Below, in pieces: positions 27,409 to 35,730 of a stretch of DNA of 64,000 nt (its first letter is position 1; each line of letters opens with the position of its first letter). The stretch is from an uncultured Lachnospiraceae bacterium (lineage in GTDB: Bacteria; Bacillota; Clostridia; Lachnospirales; Lachnospiraceae). The stretch is taken from NCBI GenBank assembly GCA_910579425.1, contig CAJTVL010000010.1:19212-83211 (forward strand), in the 5' to 3' direction. The notes beneath the pieces were generated by a model. The model made no database searches. It saw only the letters and a program-made list of their open reading frames with translations, and was not told the DNA's origin. The translations under genes were made by a program, and so were the position numbers.

Positions 27409-29148
27409 TTAGAGATCGATCCGTCCTTTGTTCCAATCACTGCTGTTTTTGGAGACATTCCCCTTGGGGATGAATTCTTCCCGGAGAGTAAATTTCGCCA
27501 CAAGGCTTTTGAGAGTGTCTGCCTGGCTGGAAAGCTCCTGGCTGGCGGATGCGCTCTCTACGGCAGTACCGGAATTGCGCTGCACTACGGTGGAGATCTG
27601 GTCAACCCCTAAGGTTACCTGCTCTACTGCGCTGGCCTGCTCCATAGAGGCGTTGGCGATATTGTCTACCTTCTCGGAAGTGGCGCGGACATCCTTTACC
27701 ACCTGCTCCAGAGATTCTGCCGTGGAGTTTGCAATCTGAGTTCCGCGCTCTACCGCGTCGATGGAGCGTTCAATCAGATTGGCAGTATCTTTGGAGGCCA
27801 CGGAACTCTTGCTGGCAAGGGTGCGGACTTCATTGGCGACTACGGCAAAGCCCTTGCCGGCCTCGCCTGCCCTTGCGGCTTCCACAGAAGCGTTGAGGGC
27901 CAGAATATTTGTCTGAAAAGCAATATCTTCAATGGTCTTGATAATTTTGCTGATTTCGTTGGAGGTACGGGAAATTTCCTCCATGGCAACCGTCATATCC
28001 TGCATTTTTTTGTTGCATTCTTCCATCTCATCACCCGCAGTATTGGACTGTGCCCTTGCCTCTGCTGCGTTTGCGGCGGTCTCGCTGACCTGGTTGGAAA
28101 TATTTGCAATGGTGGCGGCAAGCTCTTCCACTGCGGCCGCCTGCTGGGTTGCTCCCTGGGAGAGAGCCTGGGCGCCGCTGGAAACCTGATTGGAATCTGC
28201 CGCTACCTGATCAGCGCTTAAGTTGATCTGGCCTAAGGTGGCGCTTAAATCGCGGTTCAGCTTGCGGATAGAGAGCAAAAGACCCTGGAAAGCACCGACA
28301 TAATGTTCTTCTGCCTTGGTCCGTACATCAAAGTTGCCGTCGGCCATTTCGCTCAGAAGCCTGGAGGCATCGGAAATTACGGAATTTAAGATCACCGTCA
28401 TATTCCGAAAGGCGCCGGCAAGGCGGCCGAGCTCATCCTTGGACTGATAAGGAATGGAAATATCGAAATCCCCTTTTACAATTTTGCCGGCAGCGATTTC
28501 CAACTCCTTCAAAGGCTTGGTGATAGCCCTTGTAAGATAAGTGGAGAGAAGCAGGGTAATGACAAGAGTGAAGCCGGCCATGCCAAACTGGAGATAAAAC
28601 AGTTTTTCCTGCATGCCGGTGGTTTCCAGATAATTGGTGTCTGCAGCGGTTTCGGCTACATTGCTGATCTGGATCAGATTATTTACGGCTTCCTCCACCA
28701 GAGGCTGATACTCGTTAAGCAGCATATTCTGCGCGCCCGCTTTATCCGTCTGTGCCAGAGTGATTACTTGCTCCTGTAACTCTACGGTTTCGGTAATATA
28801 GGAGGCAAAAGCGTTCAGCAGCTCAGCGTCTCCTGTAAAGTTATCGAAGAGCCAGCGCGCATTGTCTTCCAGCAGGGTCAGCTCTTTCTGCAGATCGCTT
28901 AAGTAGGCTTGGCTCTTTTCTTCCTCGTCTTCCATCGTTATGTAAGAAAGATCTTTTACGATGATCTGAAGACCCCGGCGCATGCTCATGACTTTATTGG
29001 TAATCTGGTATTCCACGTTGTAGAATTCCGAATACTTTGCCGCATTTTGCCGAAGACCCATAATTGCCGTATAAACGGTTGCACAGAAAAGAAGGATGAT
29101 AAGCATAAATGTGATCAACAACTTCAATCCGATTTTTAAGTTTTTCAT
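27409..29148 (-). CDS. Methyl-accepting chemotaxis protein
   Basis: A 579-residue receptor. TM1 (about 8-30), a four-helix-bundle periplasm-side sensor (about 31-187), TM2 (about 188-208), HAMP (about 209-262) and a long cytoplasmic signalling coiled coil follow. The hairpin tip is [30 protein letters not shown] (quoted only as its Clostridia-type class), so it should dock CheA/CheW. No che genes are in the window. It diverges from a FliD-like gene. Confidence 0.93.
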   Translation of the reverse strand: MKNLKIGLKLLITFMLIILLFCATVYTAIMGLRQNAAKYSEFYNVEYQITNKVMSMRRGLQIIVKDLSYITMEDEEEKSQAYLSDLQKELTLLEDNARWLFDNFTGDAELLNAFASYITETVELQEQVITLAQTDKAGAQNMLLNEYQPLVEEAVNNLIQISNVAETAADTNYLETTGMQEKLFYLQFGMAGFTLVITLLLSTYLTRAITKPLKELEIAAGKIVKGDFDISIPYQSKDELGRLAGAFRNMTVILNSVISDASRLLSEMADGNFDVRTKAEEHYVGAFQGLLLSIRKLNRDLSATLGQINLSADQVAADSNQVSSGAQALSQGATQQAAAVEELAATIANISNQVSETAANAAEARAQSNTAGDEMEECNKKMQDMTVAMEEISRTSNEISKIIKTIEDIAFQTNILALNASVEAARAGEAGKGFAVVANEVRTLASKSSVASKDTANLIERSIDAVERGTQIANSTAESLEQVVKDVRATSEKVDNIANASMEQASAVEQVTLGVDQISTVVQRNSGTAVESASASQELSSQADTLKSLVAKFTLREEFIPKGNVSKNSSDWNKGRIDL

Positions 29149-29484
29149 TTGCGTCCTCCTAAATGATTTAGTTAAATTGATTATAAAAGATAATCTCTGT
29201 TTTGTCTACTGTAATAATTTTTGTTAAATATGAATGGCATGGAAAGCAAATATTATCCAGAGAAACAAATTTTTAACAATCGGAGTTTAAGACCGGGGAT
29301 GAAATTGCATAAAGGATATTATGGGCAAAACCGGGGCGGGTGGTATTGACAGAAGACAGCTTTCACTATTTTATGTAACGGAGAGGCCCAAAATAGTATT
29401 TAAAAACAGTTGCCTTTTGGGAAAGAAAAGTATAAAATGATACTATAATAGGTGGTTAAAGATTATTTGTTAGGAGTGATGAGA
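29149..29484. promoter_or_regulatory. Divergent intergenic region, receptor / FliD-like gene
   Basis: About 336 bases without a gene. It is AT-rich and holds the receptor promoter at 29180-29208 (minus). For the plus-strand gene two weak options are visible: TTGACA at 29346-29351 with a poor -10 (TTTTAT, 17-base spacer), and TTGCCT at 29410-29415 with TATAAA at 29431-29436 (15-base spacer). No convincing sigma-28 (TAAA-N15-GCCGATAA) site was found. Confidence 0.55.
29180..29208 (-). promoter_or_regulatory. Promoter of the chemotaxis receptor gene
   Basis: On the minus strand TAGACA (29203-29208) and TATAAT (29180-29185) are separated by 17 bases; the start codon is about 30 bases downstream. 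This is a housekeeping-type promoter rather than a motility sigma site. Confidence 0.6.
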
Positions 29485-30687
29485 ATGGGAATCGGTATTA
29501 ATGTAGGAAAAAATCAAGATTATTCTTATCTGTTCCAGAGTCTTTCATCCGGCAGCGGCGGAATGGGAAATCTCAATTTCCTTTCAGATTATGCCAGCAT
29601 TAAAAATGGCAGCTATGCCAAGCTGATGAAGACCTATTACGGTACAGCGCAAAGTTCATCGGCAGCAGCAAGTAAGAAAAGCAGCTCAGGAAATATTCTC
29701 GACAAAATTCTGGATGAGAAGAAGAATCCGAAGGTTTCCAAGGAGGCACAGGAGGCCAATGCCAATCTGACAACGGGACTTTCGAGCCTGAAGTCTTCTG
29801 TTGCGGCATTACAGAAAGACGGTACTTATACAGACACTGCAAATGGGAAGAGTGCGGCGGATAAGGTAGTCTCGGCAATGAAAGCTTTTGTATCGGACTA
29901 TAATAATGTGGTGAGTGCCGCTAAGAATTCCACGCTTGCAAATAAAACGGCATATGTGGCTAATATGATGAACAGCACGGCTACCAATGCCGACAAGCTT
30001 GCGGAAATCGGTGTGTCGATCAATGGGAACGGGACTCTTGAGCTCAACGAAGCCAAGCTGAAGGAAGCGGGTGTCTCCAAGGTACAGGATCTGTTTTCCT
30101 CAGATAATATCATGAGCTACGGTTCTATGATTGCATCGCGTCTTCGGTTTGCAGGCGCTGCGGCCAGTACAAATACTGCGGACAATAAGGATACGGAAAC
30201 GACGGCCGCATCCGGTGCGGCGGGCGTCAAGGCGGACGGCAGAGCCCTTGCCGGTGATGCATTATATGAGATGGTGAAGGATAAGGATGGCAGCGAGAAG
30301 TATGACGTTGACAAAATTTTTGCTACGGCCAAGAGTTTTGTTAACAATTACAACAAGATGTTTGACACGGCGGAGTCCAGTTATAATTCCGGCGTACTTT
30401 CCAATTTATCCCGCATCAAAGAAAGAACCGCCCGAAGTGCAAGTGCGCTGGAGCAGTTTGGAATCAGTGTAGACAATAAAGGCAGGATGAAGATTGACGA
30501 AGACATCTTCAAGAAAGCGGATATGTCCAGTGTGCAGGCATTTTTCAAGGATTATGGCTCGTCCATTGCCACAAACGCATCGCTGGTAGATTATTACATG
30601 ACGACACAGGCTAACGCAGCCAATGGTTATACGTCAGACGGAACCTATAATGTGCAGGGAAGTGCCCGCTATGCTGACTATATGTAG
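29485..30687 (+). CDS. FliD-like protein with internal duplication
   Basis: A 400-residue Ser/Ala/Asn-rich protein resembling the C-terminal half of flagellar cap protein FliD. Two related blocks are seen. Block A (about 128-225) has FVSDYNNVV at F135, then LAEIGVSINGNGTLELNE and VQDLF. Block B (about 278-375) has FVNNYNKMF at F285, then LEQFGISVDNKGRMKIDE and VQAFF. FliD normally has one such pattern near its C-terminus and an N-terminal coiled coil. No signal peptide and no flagellar genes nearby. ATG 29485 fits AGGAG 8 bases upstream. Role uncertain: cap-like or surface protein. Confidence 0.7.
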   Translation: MGIGINVGKNQDYSYLFQSLSSGSGGMGNLNFLSDYASIKNGSYAKLMKTYYGTAQSSSAAASKKSSSGNILDKILDEKKNPKVSKEAQEANANLTTGLSSLKSSVAALQKDGTYTDTANGKSAADKVVSAMKAFVSDYNNVVSAAKNSTLANKTAYVANMMNSTATNADKLAEIGVSINGNGTLELNEAKLKEAGVSKVQDLFSSDNIMSYGSMIASRLRFAGAAASTNTADNKDTETTAASGAAGVKADGRALAGDALYEMVKDKDGSEKYDVDKIFATAKSFVNNYNKMFDTAESSYNSGVLSNLSRIKERTARSASALEQFGISVDNKGRMKIDEDIFKKADMSSVQAFFKDYGSSIATNASLVDYYMTTQANAANGYTSDGTYNVQGSARYADYM

Positions 30688-30743
30688 TTTGCGAAAGAGA
30701 AACATGAGAAGGATGCGATTGTCCACATGAATCGGTAAAAGAG

Positions 30744-30779
30744 AACGCTTGGTATTTTTTCAAATACCGGGCGTTTTTT
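30744..30779 (+). terminator. Terminator after the FliD-like gene
   Basis: 14-bp stem (30744-30757 with 30762-30775; two G-T pairs), TTTC loop, then TTTTTT. It lies about 57 bases after the FliD-like stop. Confidence 0.85.
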
Positions 30780-30879
30780 GCTACGGGGTGCGCAGGCGAC
30801 GGGGAAACTTTCCGATGGCTGTTCTGGATAGAAAATATGAAGGGAAGCGGGGATGTGGCGGTGCCTTTTCTTTAGAATA

Positions 30880-31060
30880 AATAACAAAGAAAGGAACTGC
30901 TGTCAATCAGGTAGAGCTTCATCCCTTCTTTGCACAGACGCATTTTTCAACGGATAGGGAGGTTTTTGATTTTAGCACAAAAACCTTACACGGGGAAAGC
31001 TGCGAATGGCATGATGAATTGTATCGGGTTATTAATGAGAGGGTTCTACCGGCTAAATGA
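30880..31060 (+). pseudogene. Aldo/keto reductase fragment joined to an unknown C-terminus
   Basis: A frame without its own start reads KKGTAVNQVELHPFFAQ; VNQVELHPFF is the well-known aldo/keto reductase core motif. It continues FDFSTKTLHGESCEWHDELYRVINERVLPAK to TGA at 31058. The second half is not aldo/keto reductase-like. No RBS or start suits it. Best read as a scar of deletion joining two genes. From 30780 to 30880 nothing else is seen. Confidence 0.4.
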
Positions 31061-31074
31061 GGCTATATTAACCA

Positions 31075-31566
31075 ATGAAAAATATAGTGATTCAGTTTAA
31101 CAGAATGGATGCAGCAATTGCCGTGCTGAGGGAGGTTGCTTCATGGGGGCGGGAGCATGGATACCGCGTCTGGCCTGATGAATGGCTGACGGAGGAGGCA
31201 TTGATTACAACCGATGCCGGGCCGGAGAATTTCTGCGTTGGGTTGATTGACGGCGAAATTGCCTGTGCTTTTATTCTGCAATGGACAGATGCGGGCTATT
31301 GGCCCGATTCCCCTAAGTACGAAGCCGCCTATCTGCATAAATTCTGTGTGCGCCGTAAGTTCGCCGGAATGGGTATGACAGGACTTGTCACAGAAGCAAT
31401 CCGGTCAGAGTGCCGTGGGCGCGGCATTCGGTATATTCGGCTGGATACCGGACTGGATGAAAAGGTAGTCAGAAAGATTTATCTGAACGCGGGTTATAGA
31501 ATTGTGGATATTATTGATTATCCTAATGGCCGGTCTATAGCATTATACGAATTGGAGGTGGGTTGA
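31075..31566 (+). CDS. GNAT family N-acetyltransferase
   Basis: A 163-residue acetyltransferase with the acetyl-CoA loop in FCVRRKFAGMGMTGLV and the typical final region VVRKIYLNAGYRI. The intact fold sits between broken genes. Stop and next start are adjacent (TGA then ATG), so the two GNATs are co-translated. Substrate unknown. Confidence 0.82.
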   Translation: MKNIVIQFNRMDAAIAVLREVASWGREHGYRVWPDEWLTEEALITTDAGPENFCVGLIDGEIACAFILQWTDAGYWPDSPKYEAAYLHKFCVRRKFAGMGMTGLVTEAIRSECRGRGIRYIRLDTGLDEKVVRKIYLNAGYRIVDIIDYPNGRSIALYELEVG

Positions 31567-31989
31567 ATGGTACGTGTTGCCACAGAAAAGGATGCCGGAC
31601 AATTAGAGGCACTGAACAATGAGTTTAATGGCGAGGGCGAGACAACACTTGATCATATAAGATCATCCCTTGCTGATAACAGGCAGGAGATTGTTGTTGT
31701 GGATGAAGCAAATGGAGAACTGACTGGCTTTGTGTGCGTTCAGTTGAAAAGATCCTTTTGCTATGATGATTATATGCCGGAGATTACCGAGGTATATGTG
31801 AAACCGCAATACAGGCGGTGCGGGGTTGCGCGGGCTATGATTTCCTATGCAGAGGAATACTGTAAAAAGCAATATCCACTGCATGAACTTGGGTTGCTTA
31901 CCGGTTCGGAAAATACCGTTGCCCAGGCCGCATACAAAAATTTGGGCTATTGCAGGGATGATGAGATTCATTTAGTAAAGCGGGTTTGA
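31567..31989 (+). CDS. GNAT family N-acetyltransferase
   Basis: A 140-residue acetyltransferase; motif A is VYVKPQYRRCGVARAMI (about 77-93), ending AAYKNLGYCRDDEIHL. It starts at the base after the preceding GNAT stop. It resembles aminoglycoside- or protein-type small GNATs, but the substrate cannot be assigned. Confidence 0.82.
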   Translation: MVRVATEKDAGQLEALNNEFNGEGETTLDHIRSSLADNRQEIVVVDEANGELTGFVCVQLKRSFCYDDYMPEITEVYVKPQYRRCGVARAMISYAEEYCKKQYPLHELGLLTGSENTVAQAAYKNLGYCRDDEIHLVKRV

Positions 31990-32025
31990 GTGCGTATGGT
32001 GTCCTTTATGATTTGGATAAACGGC

Positions 32026-32053
32026 TTGAAAATGCCATATAATTTGGTATAAT
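32026..32053 (+). promoter_or_regulatory. Promoter of the toxin-antitoxin pair
   Basis: TTGAAA (32026-32031) and TATAAT (32048-32053) with a 16-base spacer; a second TATAAT begins at 32038, giving a short direct repeat that could be part of an operator. Confidence 0.55.
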
Positions 32054-32085
32054 TAAGAATATCAATAAGAAAGAAGGTAGTATGC

Positions 32086-32313
32086 ATGAGTGAGAGAGAA
32101 CAGGCGAAACAGATTATTGATCAGATTCCTGAATATAAAATGACAAAAATTTTATATCTGCTAAAAGGCATACAGATCGACGATGAAATAGAAGATGAAT
32201 TATTTTGCGAAAATTTGGCAGAAAAATATTTAAACCAGCCGAATCATGAATATGTCTCTTTTGAAGATGCTATACAGGAAGCGGGGCTGACGATTGCTGA
32301 CCTACAAAATTAG
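32086..32313 (+). CDS. Antitoxin of a RelE/ParE-type pair
   Basis: A 75-residue acidic protein ending YVSFEDAIQEAGLTIADLQN, the toxin-wrapping tail style of RelB/DUF2281-like antitoxins. The toxin gene starts inside its last codons. The N-terminal half (EREQAKQIIDQIPEYKMTKILYLLKGI) is helical and similar to small antitoxins of this class. It should bind and neutralise the downstream RNase-fold toxin and repress the operon. Confidence 0.75.
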   Translation: MSEREQAKQIIDQIPEYKMTKILYLLKGIQIDDEIEDELFCENLAEKYLNQPNHEYVSFEDAIQEAGLTIADLQN

Positions 32314-32548
32314 TATTGATAAAAAAGCGCAAAAGTTTATTTTAAAACAACCAAAAAATAAACAGGAATTGATATATAAGGCAATTTACAACTTGCCAAA
32401 TGGAGATACAAGTCCTTTAAAAGGACATAAAGGATTAAACCGGCTTCGTGTAGGTGACTACAGAATTATTTTTTCCATTGATAACGGAAAACTAATTGTT
32501 TATGTAGTGGATGCTGGGAATCGCGGAGAGATATATAAAAGGTATTAG
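32294..32548 (+). CDS. RelE/ParE-family toxin
   Basis: An 84-residue basic protein of RelE fold: YKISIDKKAQKFILKQP, then PLKGHKGLNRLRVGDYRIIFSIDNGKLIVYVVDAGNRGEIYKRY, including the conserved R-x-G-D-Y-R-I-I-F strand. The start is TTG 32294, overlapping the antitoxin by 20 bases. RelE members cleave mRNA in the ribosome, while ParE members poison gyrase. The sequence looks closer to RelE, but this is not certain. Confidence 0.85.
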   Translation: MLTYKISIDKKAQKFILKQPKNKQELIYKAIYNLPNGDTSPLKGHKGLNRLRVGDYRIIFSIDNGKLIVYVVDAGNRGEIYKRY

Positions 32549-32601
32549 CGCAGATATAAAATCTTGCAAAGTTCTTGGCAGAGCGATGCAAGATTTTTTG
32601 A

Positions 32602-33163
32602 TTGAAGCACGCTCTGGAAGAGCTGAGCGAATCGAACAATATTTTCCCAAACATATTGATTCCTCAACTTGACGAGCTGCGGGCTATGGTGATGGAATTG
32701 CTTTCTGATAAGCAGCCGACAAAGAGGCCATCTGCGGAGCTGTTAAAAAGGGTTCATGTTATGCATGGAATGCATCCGGATAGCTGCCTTAGTGAACAAA
32801 TGGAGGAACTGTGCTGCAAAACGGAGGAAAAAGGGGTGAGCGGACTTGTGACCTACCTCGGGGTATACAATTCCGGTGGACGACAATCTAACTGGATGCG
32901 AAATGGTATCCCCACCGATGAACTGCTCTCTCTCATCGAGAGTGGTGTCGCAAGTAAGGTGCTAGCCTGTATCGGGAATTCAAACCGCCTCCGAGGCTTT
33001 TGTTGAATTTATAAAAAATACTCCGGATTACGAGTTTGATTGTTCGGCAGGCATCTTTTATGAAGAACATATTTTTTCGGAAAGATGGTTCGAGAACGGA
33101 GGGGTTCCGGATGGATTTCGGATGTGGGTGCCGATTGTCAGAACGAAAGTAAATGAAGACTAA
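32602..33163 (+). pseudogene. Chimeric regulator remnant (HTH-type N-part, unrelated C-part, frameshift)
   Basis: A frame from 32602 reads to VASKVLACIGNSNRLR, resembling the start of an ArsR-like HTH domain in a larger regulator, then stops at 33004. From about 32980 another frame continues TASEAFVEFIKNTPDYEF ... GGVPDGFRMWVPIV to TAA at 33161, resembling the C-terminal part of an effector-binding domain. The HTH that should follow NRL is missing. So two gene ends have been joined by deletion with loss of frame. No convincing start or RBS. Not expected to be functional. Confidence 0.5.
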
Positions 33164-33906
33164 AATACGATACCTGCCATTGACGGCGACTCCCTTCAAA
33201 TATAATTCTGTCTATCAGGAAATAAGTCCGTGCCCGGTCTTGCGGCCTTATGTGAGATGCTTTTGGGGTGGAGAGTCTTGCTGTCTTGACACGGAAACGG
33301 AGGAATCTTCGGAAATAGTGATCCCTGACGCTTGTATAGATATTATGTATCGTATAGATGATGAGGGGTATATCATTACTTCTGATTTCATTGGAATAAA
33401 TGACAGGAGTTTTTTCACTTGCTGCGATAAAAAATCCTTAGATAAGCTATCTGTATTTGCCATCCGTTTGAATGCTGCTTTTGAAAAAATTTGAAACTGC
33501 AAGGAAGAATATAGTCTTAGACAGTGTCGTGAGCGATATTCTCCGGCATCAGGGGGCGCTTACAGTGGGGCAGTTGTCGAAAGAAAATTTTGTATGCAGC
33601 AGGCAGATGGAGCGGCTTTATGCGGATCGGGAGTACTTCATGCTGTGTATTTATTTCAACCACTTTCAGAATATTAATGAGTTTACAAGGACGTTGTACG
33701 AGGAAGACCAGGATTTATTTCAATGGTTTGAAAAACAGTTTCCCGAGAGATTATGCAAATGCCCGAATAACCGGAGGGTTTATTTAGGCAGTGAGCCAAG
33801 GCGTATCTGTGGACTTTCAAACCGGGCGGAGATCGTTAGCCCTGACGATCAGGATCTGGACAGGGCATTCTATATCTTAAGAAAATTCCGTAATATTGAC
33901 TTGTAA
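33153..33906 (+). pseudogene. AraC-family regulator remnant, split and internally deleted
   Basis: The first frame (33153-33494) begins YQEISPCPVLRPYVRCFWG and IVIPDACIDIMY, the N-terminal sensory domain of a class of AraC regulators, and ends by frameshift at 33492. The second frame (to 33906) opens FETARKNIVLDSVVSDI and SRQMERLY, pieces of the AraC DNA-binding region, then turns into an unrelated tail with GLSNRAEIVSPDDQDLDRAFYILRKF. Both the middle of the sensory domain and most of the HTH are missing. A dead gene joined to a second gene's 3' end. Confidence 0.5.
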
Positions 33907-33939
33907 TTTACAGGGGCCTTTATCTTTCGGAGGAAAGCG

Positions 33940-34114
33940 GAGAGAAAATGACGCATTTGAACAGAGCAATCCCCACCCGGAGGGGAAACGCTGGTGTGTG
34001 GCCGAACAGACCATTGGAAATTATTATTGGGGCAGCAGTTTTATCATACGGGATCTGGACATATTAAGGAAATTTGGCAGACTGGATTTTGAGCTGCCGG
34101 TTCTCATGCCATGA
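33940..34114 (+). pseudogene. Unrecognised C-terminal fragment
   Basis: A frame ending at TGA 34112 reads NPHPEGKRWCVAEQTIGNYYWGSSFIIRDLDILRKF and has the composition of real coding sequence, but it has no start with an RBS and no recognised family. Probably another gene end left in the decay zone. From 34115 to the repeats nothing else is seen. Confidence 0.3.
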
Positions 34115-34137
34115 GAGACAGTCTTAAAAAGGTATTA

Positions 34138-34215
34138 TAAAAAATGCGATTCTGTGCTATAATTCATTTGTAAAAAATGCGATTTAAGTGAAAATGCCAG
34201 AATAAAAAATGCGAC
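34138..34215 (+). repeat. Three 13-base direct repeats, 32-33 base period
   Basis: TAAAAAATGCGAT at 34138-34150 and 34171-34183, and TAAAAAATGCGAC at 34203-34215. The third copy abuts the GATCGGAGGC leader of the next gene. A TATAAT at 34158-34163 sits between copies 1 and 2. The period is about three helical turns, so the copies face the same side of the DNA. They could be operator sites or iterons; no protein is known for them here. Confidence 0.7.
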
Positions 34216-35668
34216 TTGATCGGAGGCGGCATGTTTAAACGAAAAATATACGATAAGATGCTTGAATGGAAAAGAGATTCGAATGGAAAAACGGCTCTTT
34301 TGATAGAAGGGGCACGCCGTGTCGGGAAATCAACCGTGGCAGAAGAGTTCGCACGAAAGGAATATGAAAGTTACATCTTGATTGATTTTTCCCAGGCATC
34401 CAAAGAAACACGGAGTCTGTTTGATGATATTTCGGACATTAATTATCTTTTCCTGCAATTGCAATTGCAATATAAAACAGATTTGCATGAGAGAAAATCC
34501 GTCATTATTTTTGATGAGGTGCAGTTTTGCCCTATGGCACGTCAGGCGATAAAGTTTCTTGTACAGGATTACAGATATGATTATATCGAAACAGGTTCTC
34601 TGATCTCGATCAGAAAAAATGTGAAAGATATTCTGATTCCGAGCGAGGAACGAAAAATCAGTATGTATCCCATGGATTATGAAGAATTTCTGTGGGCAGT
34701 CGGTGATAATAAGGTCAGGATTTCTGAATTGTGTATAGAGCATACCGATTTGAAGTCAGACAGCAGGAACAATGATAAGGATCATAAGTTTTATACGGCA
34801 ATGCTTGATGGGCTTGGCGGTATCCTGAGCAGTGCGTTTAAGGATAATGAATTTCTGGAATTTGCGGTGATAACAGGCTGCCTTCGCATTGCAAAGGAGA
34901 GTATATTCACAGGTACGAATAACTTTGCCTCCTACTCTGTACTGGATGAGGATTTCTCCGAATACTTTGGATTTTCAGAGGATGAAGTGGAGGAGATATT
35001 GATTGCTGCGGATCAAAAGGATAAGGCAGCCCTGAAAAAGAGAAAAAATGCAAAGCCAAAGAATTATTGGAAGTATACAAGCCATAACTCGGTTCTGCTT
35101 ACTTTTGTGGAGCGGACGGATTTTGATATGGCGGAGAAATTTGAGACACTTCTAAATGGCGGAACGGTAACGGAGCGGATTTCTGACGAACTTACCCATG
35201 ACACGCTCCATGCATCGGAGGATAATCTGTGGAGTGTGCTGCTCATGACCGGATATATCACAAAGACAAGCCCTGGGGAAGAAGGGGAAGCGGTTTGTCT
35301 CAGAATTCCTAACAGGGAGATCGCGTCTGTTATGGAACACCATCAGCTGCAATGACTATCACGAGGATTATTATCATGCGTTTCTTGCGGGTATCTTTGT
35401 GGGACGCGGATATCATGTGGAGTCAAACAAAGAGAAAGGATTGGGAAGGCCGGACATATTGCTGAAGGATAAAAGAAACCGCCGGGCAATCATCATAGAA
35501 GCAAAGAAATCGAGAAGGGAATCCGATATGGAGAAGGACTGTGAGGAAGCGACCGGCCAGATGATCAGAGAGCAATATGCAGAGGGGCTTTATGGTTATA
35601 CACAGATTTTCTGCTATGGGATTTCGTTTTTTCAGAAGCAGGCAAAGGTGAAAAAATTTTGTAACTGA
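34216..35668 (+). pseudogene. Chimeric AAA ATPase / PD-(D/E)XK gene, frameshifted
   Basis: The first frame (34216-35355) starts like an AAA_14/DUF4143 ATPase: LLIEGARRVGKST, Walker B SVIIFDEVQF, IETGSLISI. Near residue 195 it switches to the core of the other AAA-like/DUF1703 class (AVITGCLRIAKESIFTGTNNF, YFGFSEDEVEEIL, DNLWSVLLMTGYI), which normally has its own P-loop. It ends out of frame at 35355. The next frame holds the nuclease C-terminus (YYHAFLAGIFVGRGYHVESN, GRPDILLKD, IIIEAKKS; PD-x(n)-E-x-K). At least one fusion, one internal loss and one frameshift. The two pieces could still be made separately, but function is doubtful. Confidence 0.6.
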
Positions 35669-35687
35669 TAAATTTTTATCATAAAAA
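35659..35687 (+). promoter_or_regulatory. Candidate Wadjet promoter with palindromic operator
   Basis: TTGTAA (35659-35664) and TAAAAA (35682-35687) are 17 bases apart. The spacer contains, from 35666 to 35681, the perfect inverted repeat TGATAAA-TT-TTTATCA. The -10 is weak. The layout (operator filling the spacer) is what a repressor-controlled promoter would look like. It lies 44 bases before the jetA start. Confidence 0.5.
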
Positions 35688-35730
35688 CAGGACTGCCGGG
35701 AAAGGACAGTTCCATGCTATGGAGGCACAC

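Noticed and set aside
29149..29484. Sigma-28 flagellar promoters for the receptor and FliD-like genes
   Set aside because: Partial TAAA and CCGAT pieces occur, but not at the required spacing; a housekeeping promoter fits the receptor better.
34138..34215. CRISPR array
   Set aside because: Repeats are 13 bases with only three copies and about 20-base AT-rich gaps; no cas genes nearby.
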